Assembly: GCF_903645285.1 (NCBI RefSeq)
Contig: NZ_CAHJXN010000002.1
Span: 419,896 to 483,895, forward strand
DNA length: 64,000 nucleotides
Direction: 5' to 3'
Source of the DNA: Streptococcus thalassemiae
Lineage (GTDB): Bacteria > Bacillota > Bacilli > Lactobacillales > Streptococcaceae
In this document: piece by piece, positions 1 to 9,924 of the stretch
Layout of the letters: each line of letters begins with the position of its first letter
How positions within the stretch are numbered: position 1 is the stretch's first letter
Notes under the pieces: generated by a model
The model's input: only the letters and a program-made list of their open reading frames with translations
Told to the model about the DNA's origin: nothing
Databases searched by the model: none
Made by a program: the position numbers and the translations under genes

Positions 1-804
1 ACGAGTAAGCATATAATTATCCAAAGTTGTTTTAGCTGTTTCTTTAGCTTCTTTAAGATTTGTCTCCGTAGTTTTTTCAGTAGAAACTATATTTCCTCCT
101 TGATTTTCTACTTTTGGTGGAGTTGGATTATTATGTTCTTTTCCAGAAGGTGAATCAGAATCTAATCCTTGATTCGCAGGCTTAGTCGTATCACCTCTAC
201 CATTAGAAGAATTAGAATTTCCTGATGGTTCACTTTGTTGATTTGATAAACTATTCTTAAAGTCCTCTACCAATTTATCTAGCTTCGTTTGCCCCTCTTG
301 CTGCAGTTTCTCTATTTTTTCTCTATCAGAAGCTCCACCAATTTTCTCCTGGTACTCTCGTACAATTCCCTGAGCTTGCTGGAGAATATCTCCAAATCCG
401 GGAGCAGAAGTATCTAATTCATTTAGAAGGCTAGTCATATACATAGACAAACTAGTGCTAGCTTGGTCAACAGCTTGATCATGATCTATCCGACTTTCAT
501 TATGAAAATTATTCTCTATTTCCACCAACTTTTGAGTATTTGTCTCTGTTTCAATTTGTTTTCTATAGTCAGCTTTTCTATCACTAGATAAATCCGTATC
601 TTCCAACTCTTTTATCAACTGCTGTCTATATTCCTTCAGCTTATCTTGCCCACTAGATGTAACCATGGGGTTATTTCCACCACCAACCACTTCTGCATGG
701 ACTACTCCTCCTAAGAACAGACTAGCAACTACTACACTAGCTACTCCAATACTAAATTTACGAATTGAATAACGTACTTTTCTCTCACTTTTTGATGCAA
801 ACAT
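1..804 (-). CDS. YSIRK surface protein, PspC/CbpA locus, N-terminal part only
   Basis: The frame is open from the ATG at 802-804 to the window edge (268 codons seen), so the gene is cut by the window. The N-terminus carries a YSIRK-G/S signal peptide (YSIRKFSIGVAS at about residues 11-22, cleavage near VHA-EV). It is followed by charged, probably helical segments (about 50-180), then a Ser/Asn/Pro/Gly-rich linker (about 185-245) and the start of another helical segment (KEAKETAKTTLDNY). Position next to hk06/rr06 is that of pspC/cbpA, the factor H / secretory IgA-binding surface protein, and RR06 is known to control that gene. The mature N-terminus does not look like the classical CbpA domain as I remember it. 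Whether the C-terminus is choline-binding or LPXTG cannot be seen. Confidence 0.8.
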   Translation of the reverse strand, partial: MFASKSERKVRYSIRKFSIGVASVVVASLFLGGVVHAEVVGGGNNPMVTSSGQDKLKEYRQQLIKELEDTDLSSDRKADYRKQIETETNTQKLVEIENNFHNESRIDHDQAVDQASTSLSMYMTSLLNELDTSAPGFGDILQQAQGIVREYQEKIGGASDREKIEKLQQEGQTKLDKLVEDFKNSLSNQQSEPSGNSNSSNGRGDTTKPANQGLDSDSPSGKEHNNPTPPKVENQGGNIVSTEKTTETNLKEAKETAKTTLDNYMLTR

Positions 805-880
805 AATTATTTCCTCCAATATTTTTCTTAACACTACTATATCATTTCAATATGAACTGTATATGAATTGAATCTTGTAT

Positions 881-1408
881 TTATCTCTTTATGCTTCCAT
901 TTGGGATTATAACTTCATGTAATAACTTTTCCTCTTCAGCTATTCGTCGATACAAAATAACTGCATAAACTGGAAAAACTAAAACAAAAGTCATATAGGC
1001 ATGACTCAGCAAGGTCAAGCCAATCAACTCAGGAAGGATATTTAAAAAGTAATTGGGATGTTTTACTGTCCTAAATAAGACATGATCCACAAACTTATGA
1101 TTCGGTGCTAACATCAACTTGACTGTCCAAATATCCCCAAGCAGATGAATAACAAGTAGCAACATCAACATAGAAAATATCAGGAGCACCAAACCCACAA
1201 CACTCATCATATTGAAAGACGGTCGATAGACTAGGGCTTCCATAAAACAAGCCAGATAAAAAACAATATGAACCAAGGTAAGACGTTTGGTATTTTTAAT
1301 GCCAAATTCTCGCCCACCATCCCTACGAAGCCGTTTTTCATTTGCAATTGATTTCTTTAGGAACAACAAGCGAATTAAAAATACACAGATAATGATTATT
1401 GCTATCAT
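881..1408 (-). CDS. small integral membrane protein, isoprenylcysteine methyltransferase-like
   Basis: About 175 residues with four or five hydrophobic segments. The C-terminal half has a KHPNYFLN motif followed by a hydrophobic stretch and a YRRIAEEEKLL tail, the pattern of the isoprenylcysteine carboxyl methyltransferase (ICMT)-like / phospholipid methyltransferase superfamily. A GTG lies one codon upstream, but the ATG at 1406-1408 is better spaced from AAGGGGA. It sits between the pspC-like gene and hk06, as in pneumococci. The substrate is unknown; membrane methyltransferase is inferred from the family only. Confidence 0.75.
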   Translation of the reverse strand: MIAIIIICVFLIRLLFLKKSIANEKRLRRDGGREFGIKNTKRLTLVHIVFYLACFMEALVYRPSFNMMSVVGLVLLIFSMLMLLLVIHLLGDIWTVKLMLAPNHKFVDHVLFRTVKHPNYFLNILPELIGLTLLSHAYMTFVLVFPVYAVILYRRIAEEEKLLHEVIIPNGSIKR

Positions 1409-1466
1409 CACAATCCCCTTTCTTTACCACTACTGTAACATCTCTATGTTAACCCAATATGAATTG

Positions 1467-1501
1467 GAAAAGAAAAAGAACGAAAACTGATTCCGTTCTT
1501 T
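1467..1501 (-). terminator. putative terminator after hk06
   Basis: AAAGAACG (1475-1482) pairs with CGTTCTTT (1494-1501). On the minus strand the stem is followed by a T/C-rich run. It lies about 75 bases beyond the hk06 stop. Confidence 0.5.
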
Positions 1502-1575
1502 GATTTACTCTATCACTACCATTCAAACTATGCTTCCTTAAATTATCCTCAAGTAAGAAAAGAGTCTTACTAAAG

Positions 1576-2919
1576 CTAACTATCTGGTAACAAGCAGATT
1601 TTAAATTCCATCCCTTGTTCATAAGGCAAGAAACTATAGGACATACGATGACTCTCTAAGATATTCTTAACAATATAAAGACCCAATCCTGATCCTGTTT
1701 CTCTGTCTGTTACAATTTGTGAATGGTAAAAAATATCAAATAAATGTTCTAACTCTTCCTGATTCAACGGAGCACATGTATTCCTAATAGAAAGATAACC
1801 ATCTTGCTCAGAAATAGTCACAATGCCAGATTGATCTGAGTACTTGATAGCATTACTGATAAGATTTGTCAAGACTTTATCCAAAGCCTTCAAGCTCATC
1901 CTTACTTTTGTATCAGTAGTCAACTGATTATCAATCACAAGATTTTTAGAAAATGCCAATTCCTGATATCGAGACAAAACATCTGTCAAAACGGTATTTA
2001 CTATTAAAATCTCACTGCACTCTGTCCATTCTTGAAATTTAGAAGATTCCAACACTTCCTCTAGCAAGAAACTCATCTGATCGATTTTATCAATACTCTT
2101 TTCAAGATACTTAGGATGATCCTTATAATCCCCCACATTATATTGCATATTTTCTAAGATAATCCTGAGAGTAGCTAGAGGTGTCTTTAATTCATGTGAT
2201 GCTCCACGGACAAAGGAGACCTTTTGATTTTGCAATTTTACAATTTGCTCATTACGATTTTCCAACTCATGAATAACCTTCAACAAGTGCTCATACACAC
2301 CATTAATCTGTTTTCCAACTTCACCAACTTCATCTTTTCTGCTTTCATCAAAACGAATATTGTCATCCAAATCTTGCATCTTACTAGTCACTTCTGAAAT
2401 GTAAAAAAGAGGATTGAGCAAGCGTTTCGTATAAAAATAAGAAAAAACAAAGGAAAAAGCAATTGTAACCAAAAATGTATATGGGAGATACAAAAGCAAA
2501 ATATTCTTTGCTTCTTTGTAGATATCCACTCCCTGCACAAACTGCACCGTTACCTGTTTACCATCTGCTGTACTAACGGGCATATCTAACATCACGATAT
2601 AATTTGATAGCTCTCCATCTTTAATATCTAAGTCATGCACAAGAGGGAGCCGCTTATCTAAGATATCTCTTTTAAGGTGAGCAGATATGGTCAAGGACTT
2701 TGAATAAGACTGGAGTAAGCTTGGAATTTCATCAGCTGTCTTAGTCTTTAAATACTCCGTAAACACTCTTGCACTCTCATTAAACTTTTCCCCCTCCAAT
2801 TGAATATAATAAAAAGGAAAGGTCAAATAAATAGCTATATGAATGACTAGACCAACACCACCTAGAATTGCAAAACTTCTTAAAAAAGACTTGGTTAATA
2901 ATTTAGGATTTTTTATCAT
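1576..2919 (-). CDS. hk06: sensor histidine kinase HK06
   Basis: 447-residue membrane sensor kinase. Two transmembrane segments (about 13-36 and 140-165) flank an extracytoplasmic domain. A HAMP-like region with coiled coil follows (about 166-232), then the dimerisation/phosphoacceptor box with His242 ([14 protein letters not shown]), the N box ([11 protein letters not shown]) and the G boxes ([13 protein letters not shown]). It partners RR06; the stop of rr06 overlaps the kinase start by 4 bases (ATGA), so the two are translationally coupled. In pneumococci this pair controls cbpA/pspC, which lies just downstream here. The signal is not known from sequence. Confidence 0.93.
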   Translation of the reverse strand: MIKNPKLLTKSFLRSFAILGGVGLVIHIAIYLTFPFYYIQLEGEKFNESARVFTEYLKTKTADEIPSLLQSYSKSLTISAHLKRDILDKRLPLVHDLDIKDGELSNYIVMLDMPVSTADGKQVTVQFVQGVDIYKEAKNILLLYLPYTFLVTIAFSFVFSYFYTKRLLNPLFYISEVTSKMQDLDDNIRFDESRKDEVGEVGKQINGVYEHLLKVIHELENRNEQIVKLQNQKVSFVRGASHELKTPLATLRIILENMQYNVGDYKDHPKYLEKSIDKIDQMSFLLEEVLESSKFQEWTECSEILIVNTVLTDVLSRYQELAFSKNLVIDNQLTTDTKVRMSLKALDKVLTNLISNAIKYSDQSGIVTISEQDGYLSIRNTCAPLNQEELEHLFDIFYHSQIVTDRETGSGLGLYIVKNILESHRMSYSFLPYEQGMEFKICLLPDS

Positions 2920-3569
2920 AAGCTAATCTTATACCCAACATTTTTCACAGTCACAATGCAATCTAAAGCTAATTTTTTGCGAAGAGTACGAATATAGACA
3001 TCAACGACCCTATCACAAGGTAAATCAGCTACATCTTTTGAAATTTCTTCCAATATCTGCTCTCTACTTAAAACTTGATTTTTATGTTGAATCAAACACT
3101 TTAGTACCAATAATTCCTTTGGTTTGAGATCAATTTCTTCATTTTTATAATGTGCTTTGTAAGAGGTAAAATCCACTGTTGCATCCTGATATTGCCAAAG
3201 ATCCTCTATGACGTAGTAACGTCTGATAAGCGCTTTAATACGCTTGGCAAGCAGTACCAAAGAAAAAGGCTTTGTCACATGATCATCAGCATAGAGATCA
3301 AATACCTGTGACTGAGTAGTTTCATCTCCTAGAGCACTCAAGACGATGACAGGAATATCGTGCTCTTGATTGATTTCTTTTAACACTTCAAAACCACTCT
3401 TCCTAGGCATCATTAAATCCAGTACCATGAGATGGATAGGGAGATCCTGAAATTTTTCCAAGGCCTCTTGTCCATCCTTAGCCATAATGACGTGATAACC
3501 CTCTTCTGTCAGAAATGCTGCAATTCCTTCTCTAATCATTTCCTCGTCATCTGCAACTAAAATGTTCAT
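2916..3569 (-). CDS. rr06: response regulator RR06 (OmpR family)
   Basis: 217 residues: receiver domain (about 1-118) with acidic pocket D7/D8, phosphoacceptor Asp51 ([11 protein letters not shown]) and conserved Lys (VTKPFS). A C-terminal OmpR/PhoB winged helix (about 125-217) carries the [14 protein letters not shown] recognition helix. It is expected to bind DNA as a phosphorylated dimer and to act on the nearby pspC-like gene. The start is an ATG with an AAAGGGAGAAAG ribosome site. First gene of the rr06-hk06 pair. Confidence 0.93.
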   Translation of the reverse strand: MNILVADDEEMIREGIAAFLTEEGYHVIMAKDGQEALEKFQDLPIHLMVLDLMMPRKSGFEVLKEINQEHDIPVIVLSALGDETTQSQVFDLYADDHVTKPFSLVLLAKRIKALIRRYYVIEDLWQYQDATVDFTSYKAHYKNEEIDLKPKELLVLKCLIQHKNQVLSREQILEEISKDVADLPCDRVVDVYIRTLRKKLALDCIVTVKNVGYKISL

Positions 3570-3940
3570 CTTTCTCCCTTTCTACTACCGGAACTTCACA
3601 CATCTATTCCCTGTATGTTATTTGAAAATTTCCTACCAGCCTATCATCTATGATAATGGAATGGATTTCATTTATCCGCTACTTGTTGTCAACAACAACG
3701 TCAATACAAGAAAATCATTCATCTTGCAGCTTAGTTTGATTTTTCAAATACCAGCTAGAACGGATTTGACAGGCAAAAAAGAAACAGGTCTCTTTTGAAA
3801 GGATAAAAATTTCAGATAAGACTGCTCTTTTTCTACTACACACGCTCTAAGACAAATACGATGGAGGGTAATAAACATATGAATTTTGGGTTGAATAGTG
3901 AAAACCACGGATCCTTTAGAAGCTATAGGTTTTAGTTTCA
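3570..3940. other. non-coding stretch upstream of rr06
   Basis: About 370 bases with no convincing gene. Apart from the rr06 ribosome site at its left end I see no clear hairpin or known repeat. A 72-codon open frame on the minus strand (3744-3962) starts inside the BOX repeat and has no ribosome site, so I do not call it. Confidence 0.5.
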
Positions 3941-4052
3941 TACTCTTCGAAAATCTCTTCAAACCACGTCAGCTCTATCTGCAACCTCAAAACAGTGTTT
4001 TTAGCAACCTGTGGCTAGCTTCCTAGTTTGCTCTTTGATTTTCATTGAGTAT
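3941..4052 (-). repeat. BOX element with internal deletion
   Basis: The 112-base unit starts ATACTCTTCGAAAATCTC and ends TTTTCATTGAGTAT, the two termini of the pneumococcal BOX repeat. The left end is boxA up to CCACGTCAG. It is joined directly to the tail of boxB (CTATCTGCAACC) and a full boxC (CAAAACAGTGTTTT, then GGCTAGCTTCCTAGTTTGC). The boxA core that normally contains GTCGCCTTGCCGTA is missing. Strand is arbitrary. It lies between clpC and rr06. Confidence 0.85.
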
Positions 4053-4096
4053 CACTCCACTGTGACTTATGGTCAGATGCTGATACTTTTATTCTT

Positions 4097-6529
4097 TTAT
4101 GCAATATCAAATTTTAACTGGCCTGCTTTAACACCAATCTTAAGTGTGCTGCCTGCCTCTAATTCTCCCTTGAGAAGAAGTTCTGCTAACTTATCTTCCA
4201 CTTCTGTTTGTAGGGTTCTGCGAAGTGGACGAGCTCCCATCTCTGGGTCATATCCTTGATTTGCCAACAATTTCAGTGCGGAAGCTTGTAATTTCAAGTC
4301 AATGCCTTTTTCAGCTAAACTTGCCACTAAAGGCTTGACCATAATCTTCACTACTTCCTGCATATGGTCACTAGACAGGCTATGGAAGACCACCTTTTCA
4401 TCAATACGGTTGATAAACTCCGGTCTATAAGCTTTTTTCAGCTCTTCAAACATGCGTTTTTCCATATTTTCCTGATTAAAACGAATATCCTTAGCCCCAA
4501 ATCCGACAGTCTTGTCATCACGAAGGGCTGTCGCACCAAGATTTGACGTCATGATGATAATAGTATTTGAAAAGTCAACCTTGCGTCCCTTGCTATCTGT
4601 CAAGACACCGTCATCCAAAACCTGCAAGAGAACATTAAAGATGTCTGGGTGGGCCTTTTCTACCTCGTCAAAGAGGAGAACGGAATAGGGTTTGTTGCGA
4701 ACCTTCTCGGTCAACTCCCCACCTTCTTCATAACCCACATAACCCGGAGGAGCTCCATTGAGACGGCTGGCTGCGAATTTCTCCATATACTCACTCATAT
4801 CAAAGCGGATAAGGGCTGATTCATCGTCAAAAAGAACTTCTGCCAAAGTCTTAGCCAATTCGGTCTTACCGACACCTGTAGGTCCTAAGAACATAAAAGA
4901 ACCAATCGGACGCTTGTGACTGCGAATTCCTGACTGATTACGGCGAATCGCACGGCTAATGCTTGAAACAGCTTGATCTTGCCCAATGACACGTTTGTGG
5001 AGTTCGGCTTCCAAGTTCAAGTATTTCTTAGCATCTGTTTGCGTCAATTTTTGAACAGGGATACCTGACAAACGACTCAAGGTAGTCAAAATATCAGCCT
5101 CTGTCACCAAGTCTTTATAGACAGGCACTTCCTCTTCTTTTGCGATTAGCTGGGCTGCCTGTTTCCACTTACCATCCATCAAGGCCTTGTCAGCTGGACT
5201 CAAGTCAGAATCGTCTGCTTTTACATGCTTTGATTTATTTTGCACTGTTGCTGCTGCCTCATCCAAGAGATCGATAGCAGAGTCTGGCAAATGGCGACTG
5301 GTCAAGTAACGATGAGCCATCTTGACCGCTGTTTCAACCGCTTCATCTGTGATTTGCACACGGTGATGTTTCTCATAAGTCGCCTTCAAACCTTGCAAAA
5401 TGGTCATGCTGTCTGCAACACTTGGCTCTTCAATCGTTACTTTAGCAAAACGACGAGAAAGGGCAGCATCTTTTTCGATATGTTTTTGATATTCTTCCTG
5501 AGTGGTGGCACCAACCGTTCTCAAAGTTCCACGCGCCAAGGCTGGCTTCAAGATATTGGCCGCATCCAGAGTCGAATCAATCCCGCTCCCAGAACCCATG
5601 ATGGTGTGGAGTTCGTCGATAAATAGAATTACTTGACCATCTTCTTCAATATCCTTGATGATATTGTTCATGCGCTCTTCAAAGTCACCACGGAAACGTG
5701 TCCCTGCAACGACATTCATCAAATCAAGCTCTAACACGCGCATCTTAGCCATTTCCGCAGGTACATCACCACTAGCAATACGCTGGGCAATACCAAGCGC
5801 CAGAGCAGTTTTCCCGACACCAGCATCCCCAACCAAGACAGGATTATTCTTAGTCTTCCGGCTCAAAATTTGAATCATACGCGAGATTTCCTTGTCCCGA
5901 CCAATGACTGGCTCTAACTTGCCAGAACGAGCTTGCTCTGTCAAATCATGAGTATAGTCCTCGAGACCACCGCTTGGAGTCTGGGGCATGCCCATCATAT
6001 TAGCCATAGAATTTTGCTTGTCAGCTACTGTACGATGGCGTTGGCGTAGAGCCTTGAGGTCTTCACGAGTCCAGCCTGCACGTTCTTCTAGATTTCGACG
6101 TAGGGCAGCAATCTTAACCTGATCTTTCTTGTCTTCATAAGAAAAACCAGCCCTCTCCAAGATACGAGTCGCCAAGGCATTTCCATCATGCAAAATCGCA
6201 TAAAGGACGTGCTCCGTCCCTAGCACCTTAGCATGGACCACTGACGCTACATACTCTGCTTCATCAAGAAGGACCTGCAAACGATGAGAAAACGGCAATT
6301 CCGTAAAGATTTCATCCTGGCTATAGTCCGTTTCAGTCAGTTCCAAAGCGACTTCTTCTAAACGGTCCATCTCATATGGATAATCATTTAAAGTTGCCCC
6401 TGCCACACTATAACTGTGATTGGACATGGCAATCAACAAGTGCCAAGACTCTAGATAATGAGCTCCAAAATGGCCAGCCACCATGTAGGCACTTTCGATA
6501 CATTCATTCAATGCTTTTGAATAGTTCAT
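4097..6529 (-). CDS. clpC: ATP-dependent Clp protease ATPase / chaperone ClpC
   Basis: 810-residue class I Clp ATPase. N-terminal double Clp-N repeat (about 1-145), first AAA+ module with Walker [10 protein letters not shown] and Walker [11 protein letters not shown], a short coiled-coil linker, and a second AAA+ module with GPTGVGKTE and [12 protein letters not shown], then the ClpB-type D2-small domain. It unfolds damaged proteins, alone or with ClpP, in the cytoplasm. It is cotranscribed with ctsR, whose stop lies one base upstream of the clpC start, and is therefore under CtsR heat-shock control. Confidence 0.95.
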   Translation of the reverse strand: MNYSKALNECIESAYMVAGHFGAHYLESWHLLIAMSNHSYSVAGATLNDYPYEMDRLEEVALELTETDYSQDEIFTELPFSHRLQVLLDEAEYVASVVHAKVLGTEHVLYAILHDGNALATRILERAGFSYEDKKDQVKIAALRRNLEERAGWTREDLKALRQRHRTVADKQNSMANMMGMPQTPSGGLEDYTHDLTEQARSGKLEPVIGRDKEISRMIQILSRKTKNNPVLVGDAGVGKTALALGIAQRIASGDVPAEMAKMRVLELDLMNVVAGTRFRGDFEERMNNIIKDIEEDGQVILFIDELHTIMGSGSGIDSTLDAANILKPALARGTLRTVGATTQEEYQKHIEKDAALSRRFAKVTIEEPSVADSMTILQGLKATYEKHHRVQITDEAVETAVKMAHRYLTSRHLPDSAIDLLDEAAATVQNKSKHVKADDSDLSPADKALMDGKWKQAAQLIAKEEEVPVYKDLVTEADILTTLSRLSGIPVQKLTQTDAKKYLNLEAELHKRVIGQDQAVSSISRAIRRNQSGIRSHKRPIGSFMFLGPTGVGKTELAKTLAEVLFDDESALIRFDMSEYMEKFAASRLNGAPPGYVGYEEGGELTEKVRNKPYSVLLFDEVEKAHPDIFNVLLQVLDDGVLTDSKGRKVDFSNTIIIMTSNLGATALRDDKTVGFGAKDIRFNQENMEKRMFEELKKAYRPEFINRIDEKVVFHSLSSDHMQEVVKIMVKPLVASLAEKGIDLKLQASALKLLANQGYDPEMGARPLRRTLQTEVEDKLAELLLKGELEAGSTLKIGVKAGQLKFDIA

Positions 6530-6530
6530 C

Positions 6531-6989
6531 TTACTTCCCTTTTCTATCTACCTCTTGTATGACCTGTCGTAGCATATTAGCACGAACAACTGGAGCTTCT
6601 TCTCCTAGAACGCGATCCAAAGCTACTGCTACCAGCAAATTCATCTCCTGCTTGGTCACCAATTCCTGCTCAACCAAAAGCTGGAGAATATCTTCATAAA
6701 TTTCTTGACTGACTCGCTCACCAATCGAGTAAAGCAGCTCCCTGAGCATTTCATGATGACTAGAAAACTCAATCCGTCCTATACGAATATAGCCTCCGCC
6801 ACCACGCTTACTTTCAACCAAGTAGCCTCTACTTTCCGTAAAGCGTGTCTTGATCACATAGTTAATTTGACTAGGAACAACCTGGAAGGTATCTGCCAAC
6901 TGACTCCGTTGCAACTCCACAATACCAGATTGATCTAAAATCGCCTTGATGTAGGCCTCAATATGATCCGATGTATTTTTAAATCTCAT
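6531..6989 (-). CDS. ctsR: class III heat-shock repressor CtsR
   Basis: 152 residues. N-terminal winged-HTH DNA-binding domain (about 1-75) with the RGGGGYIRIGR beta-wing typical of CtsR, and a C-terminal dimerisation / heat-sensing domain. It represses clp genes and its own operon by binding direct heptads; a matching operator lies 26 bases upstream of its own start. It forms a bicistronic operon with clpC. Confidence 0.95.
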   Translation of the reverse strand: MRFKNTSDHIEAYIKAILDQSGIVELQRSQLADTFQVVPSQINYVIKTRFTESRGYLVESKRGGGGYIRIGRIEFSSHHEMLRELLYSIGERVSQEIYEDILQLLVEQELVTKQEMNLLVAVALDRVLGEEAPVVRANMLRQVIQEVDRKGK

Positions 6990-7014
6990 TACAAACCCAC
7001 CTCTCTCTTTAAAC

Positions 7015-7037
7015 CTTGACTATCTTTGACTATTATA
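7015..7037 (-). promoter_or_regulatory. ctsR-clpC promoter -10 and CtsR operator
   Basis: On the minus strand TATAAT (7032-7037) is followed at once by AGTCAAA-GAT-AGTCAAG (7015-7031), a direct heptad repeat matching the known CtsR box RGTCAAANNNRGTCAAA. Position over the transcription start is right for repression. The -35 region is weak. Confidence 0.85.
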
Positions 7038-7053
7038 CCGAAATTTTCTCATT

Positions 7054-7100
7054 TTTAAAAGAAAAAGGGCGCTGGTAAAGGATAATCTTCACCAACTCCC
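7054..7100 (-). terminator. terminator of the thiamine-precursor transporter operon
   Basis: On the minus strand GGGAGTTGGTGAAG pairs, with one mismatch and G-U pairs, with CTTTACCAGCGCCC, followed by TTTTTCTTTT. It starts 7 bases after the ATPase stop. Confidence 0.8.
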
Positions 7101-7107
7101 TATTTTT

Positions 7108-7836
7108 CTACTTATCTAAGCCTAATTCTGCCAAGATTTGACGTTTGTAGGCAATCTTTTGGACTTCCTTGTCCTCGTCTTCAGACCAATCTAGTTTAAT
7201 TTCTGAAACAATCTGCCCAGGGCGATTTTTTAAGATATAGATGCGGTCGCTGAGATTAAGGGCCTCCTCGATACTGTGAGTAATAATCAAGGTTGTTAGC
7301 TGCAACTGCTTGTGAATTTCAAGATACCAAGCATGGAGTTCCATCTTGGTCATCTCATCCAAAGCGCTAAAGGCCTCATCCAAGAGAAAGAGCTTGTGCC
7401 CAAAAAGGTAAGTTCGAAGCAAGGCTACACGCTGACGCATCCCACCACTGAGTTCATGAGGGTATTTATCTCTTACAGCTGTCAACTGGAAGGTCGCAAG
7501 AATTTCATCCGCGCGGGCAATGGCTTCCGCCTTATCCACTTTTTGAATCAAGAGAGGAAGAATGATATTACCAAGCACCGTCTTGTGCTCCAAGAGCAGA
7601 TCCTTTTGCAACATATAACTCACGCGCCCCTTGGGATTCTCCTCCCCATCAAGGACAATTCTCCCTGACTGAACTTCTAAAATCCCAGCGATTAAGTTGA
7701 AAAGCGTAGTCTTACCAACACCACTTGGGCCTAGGATGGAAACCACTTCTCCTGAAGTCACCTGCAGGTTGATGTCCTCTAAAATCCTCTCTTGACCATA
7801 GGCATAACTGACGTGTTCTAGTCTAATTTCTGTCAT
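7108..7836 (-). CDS. thiZ: ABC transporter ATPase for thiamine precursor (ThiZ-like)
   Basis: 242-residue NitT/TauT-type ATPase: Walker A GPSGVGKTT (about 36-44), Q-loop MLQKDLLL, signature LSGGMRQRV, Walker B LFLLDEAFSALD and H-switch IITHSIEEA. It powers import with the permease and lipoprotein encoded upstream. Its start overlaps the stop of the binding-protein gene. The TPP riboswitch at the operon head supports a thiamine-pathway substrate, probably a hydroxymethylpyrimidine derivative as for ThiXYZ systems. Confidence 0.85.
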   Translation of the reverse strand: MTEIRLEHVSYAYGQERILEDINLQVTSGEVVSILGPSGVGKTTLFNLIAGILEVQSGRIVLDGEENPKGRVSYMLQKDLLLEHKTVLGNIILPLLIQKVDKAEAIARADEILATFQLTAVRDKYPHELSGGMRQRVALLRTYLFGHKLFLLDEAFSALDEMTKMELHAWYLEIHKQLQLTTLIITHSIEEALNLSDRIYILKNRPGQIVSEIKLDWSEDEDKEVQKIAYKRQILAELGLDK

Positions 7837-8843
7837 TATTTCACAAATTCGTTGGTGAAGCCTTTGTCTGTCAAGTCTTCTTTAAGGATACCATTTTCTT
7901 TATCCCATTTGTAGAAGGCATTCCAGCGAGTTGCATCAAATTGACCCCATTTTTCCTTGTCGCTTGCGTATTCTTTTGACAAGTATTTTTGAGATTCGAT
8001 GACAAAGTCACGTTTTTCCTGAAGTTCAGGTGCATTCTTGATGAGGATATCAGCCGCTTCTTCTGGATGCTCCATAGCATATTGGTAACCTTTTTTGATG
8101 GCTTGGATGACTTTACGAGCTTCTTCTTTGTTATCTTTCAGATAGTCGTTGTTTGCGATGATAACTGGTGAATAGTAGTCAAACTCCTTGACATAGTCTT
8201 TCAAATACATGAAGTTAGCATCTACACCTTGAGATTTAGCAAGGATACCATCCCATCCATAGTAGATCCAAGCAGTGTCAAAGACACCATTGGCAATAGG
8301 TGTGATAGAGTTTGAGTCGTTATTTGGTACTTTTTCTACCTTCTCAAAGTCCCCACCTTGTGATTCTACCAAGGTTTTCAACATAGCAAGTTCAGTTGGG
8401 TCATTCCAAGTCCCGTATTTCTTACCAACTAAGTCTTTTGGACTGCTTACATTGTCAGATTTACGTGAGATGATTCCTGATGTATTGTGTTCAACAATAG
8501 CTGCAACGGCAGTGATTCCTGCTCCTTTTTCCAATTTTTTAGCCATGTAGTCTTGGAAATACACTGCAAATGGTGCCTTACCATTGATAACCAAGTCAGA
8601 TGAGCTTTCTTCTGGTGGCAATTTCAAATCAACATCCACTCCAGCTTCTTTGAAATAACCTTTTTCCTTGGCAACATAAAGTCCTGTGTGGTTAGTATTT
8701 GGTGTCCAGTCTAGGATAAAGTCGATCTTCTTGAGTTCTGCTTCTTTGTTGTCCTTAGAAGCAGTTCCTTGGCCACAGGCCACAAGCACAACAGCTACAA
8801 GAGCTGTCACAAGCGTTAAAAACACTTTCCATGTTTTCTTCAT
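7836..8843 (-). CDS. thiY: thiamine-precursor binding lipoprotein (ThiY/NMT1-like)
   Basis: 335 residues: lipoprotein signal peptide with lipobox LVAC (Cys23), then an NMT1/THI5-like periplasmic-binding fold starting IDFILDWTPNTNHTGLYVAKEKGYF, the signature of pyrimidine-precursor binding proteins. It should sit on the outer face of the membrane and deliver the ligand to the permease. Operon position (riboswitch, small binding protein, permease, lipoprotein, ATPase) supports the assignment. Substrate is inferred from the family, not proven. Confidence 0.87.
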   Translation of the reverse strand: MKKTWKVFLTLVTALVAVVLVACGQGTASKDNKEAELKKIDFILDWTPNTNHTGLYVAKEKGYFKEAGVDVDLKLPPEESSSDLVINGKAPFAVYFQDYMAKKLEKGAGITAVAAIVEHNTSGIISRKSDNVSSPKDLVGKKYGTWNDPTELAMLKTLVESQGGDFEKVEKVPNNDSNSITPIANGVFDTAWIYYGWDGILAKSQGVDANFMYLKDYVKEFDYYSPVIIANNDYLKDNKEEARKVIQAIKKGYQYAMEHPEEAADILIKNAPELQEKRDFVIESQKYLSKEYASDKEKWGQFDATRWNAFYKWDKENGILKEDLTDKGFTNEFVK

Positions 8844-8882
8844 TTTGATTTCCTCTTTTCTTTTTCAGAAACATTCTTATTC

Positions 8883-9641
8883 TTATGAACGTTTCCATTT
8901 AATAACATATTTTTCACTGACATCAACCAGCTTCATACCGAGAAGACTGATAATCGATACCAGAATAATAATAGCAAACATGGTATCATACTGAAACAGT
9001 TTCTTGGACTGAATCATGTAGACACCTAGTCCTTCAAAGCCTCCCAACCACTCAGATACCACTGTTGTGATAAAGGCGTAGGAGACACTGACCCTCAGAC
9101 CTGCATAAAAGTAAGGCAGACTGACTGGGATTTTAAAATGCCACAGGATTTGCCAAGGTTTGGCCCGCATCAGACTAAACAAGGTCAGCATATCCTTGTC
9201 ACAATGCCTAAAACCGTCCAAAATACTGACGATGATAGGAAAGGTTGTCGTCAAAATAATCAAGACAATCTTGGGCAGAATCCCATAACCTAGCCACAAG
9301 ACCAAGATAGGAGCTATGGCAATGGTCGGGATAGTCTGCACGACCACCATCATAGGGTAAATCAGGTCATTGAGCCAAGTCAAACTATCCATAAGTACAG
9401 CCATGAGACAGGCAATCAAAACTCCTAGAACCAACCCCAGTAAAGCCACTCTCAAGGTGGCCCAGCTATGGTGCCAGAGAAATTCTCTGTCACGAACAAA
9501 GGACTGGAGAATTTCAAGAGGTGTCGGCAGGATAAACTTGGGGAGAAGTTTAAGCAAACCTGCTAACTGCCAGATTGACAAGACTCCCAGAAAGCCCAAT
9601 AGACTAATGTGTCGTCTCAGCATACTTTTCAAGTTTCTCAT
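8883..9641 (-). CDS. thiX: ABC transporter permease (ThiX-like)
   Basis: About 252 residues with six hydrophobic segments and the EAA-type loop of BPD-transport permeases (SLMRAKPWQILWHFKIPVSLP). Start choice is uncertain: a TTG at 9644, ATG at 9641 and ATG at 9623 (MLRRHISLL) are all possible and none has an ideal ribosome site. The gene overlaps the upstream small gene by about 40 bases, which implies translational coupling. It forms the membrane channel of the thiamine-precursor importer. Confidence 0.85.
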   Translation of the reverse strand: MRNLKSMLRRHISLLGFLGVLSIWQLAGLLKLLPKFILPTPLEILQSFVRDREFLWHHSWATLRVALLGLVLGVLIACLMAVLMDSLTWLNDLIYPMMVVVQTIPTIAIAPILVLWLGYGILPKIVLIILTTTFPIIVSILDGFRHCDKDMLTLFSLMRAKPWQILWHFKIPVSLPYFYAGLRVSVSYAFITTVVSEWLGGFEGLGVYMIQSKKLFQYDTMFAIIILVSIISLLGMKLVDVSEKYVIKWKRS

Positions 9642-9894
9642 CAATACTTAAAATCTCTCCTACATTTATTTTGACATTGGCAAAGACATTATCTGCCTCC
9701 TGCCCTGCCACCTCCAGCGCTTCTTTGAGAATGCGCATAAGCTCATCAAACTCCCCTTCCAAGACCGTTTCAAATGGTGTCACCACCATCGTCACTTCTT
9801 GAGCTTGCAGGTAAGCAATGACTTGATCGATAACAGCAATCCGATCAATCCCCTGTGCCAAGGGTAAAACTTGCAAGGCAATGCTTGCTTTCAT
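9604..9894 (-). CDS. MTH1187/YkoF-type thiamine-binding protein
   Basis: 96 residues in a ferredoxin-like MTH1187 fold (IALQVLPLAQG, VTPFETVLEGEFDELM). Proteins of this family are thought to bind thiamine or its pyrimidine part and often accompany TPP-riboswitch transporters. The longer frame up to 9945 would begin inside the riboswitch terminator, whereas the ATG at 9892-9894 follows a strong GAGGAGG site, so I use the shorter form. First gene of the riboswitch-controlled operon. Confidence 0.82.
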   Translation of the reverse strand: MKASIALQVLPLAQGIDRIAVIDQVIAYLQAQEVTMVVTPFETVLEGEFDELMRILKEALEVAGQEADNVFANVKINVGEILSIDEKLEKYAETTH

Positions 9895-9924
9895 AAAAAC
9901 CTCCTCTTCTCGTTTTCCTTTGAC

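Noticed and set aside
1287-1490. Plus-strand frame over the methyltransferase-like gene
   Set aside because: It lies antisense to a gene with a clear family pattern and lacks a ribosome site.
3744-3962. 72-codon minus-strand frame between rr06 and the BOX repeat
   Set aside because: It begins inside the BOX element, has no ribosome site and no recognisable family; best read as chance.
5240-5873. Plus-strand frames antisense to clpC
   Set aside because: Shadow frames of a strongly conserved coding sequence.
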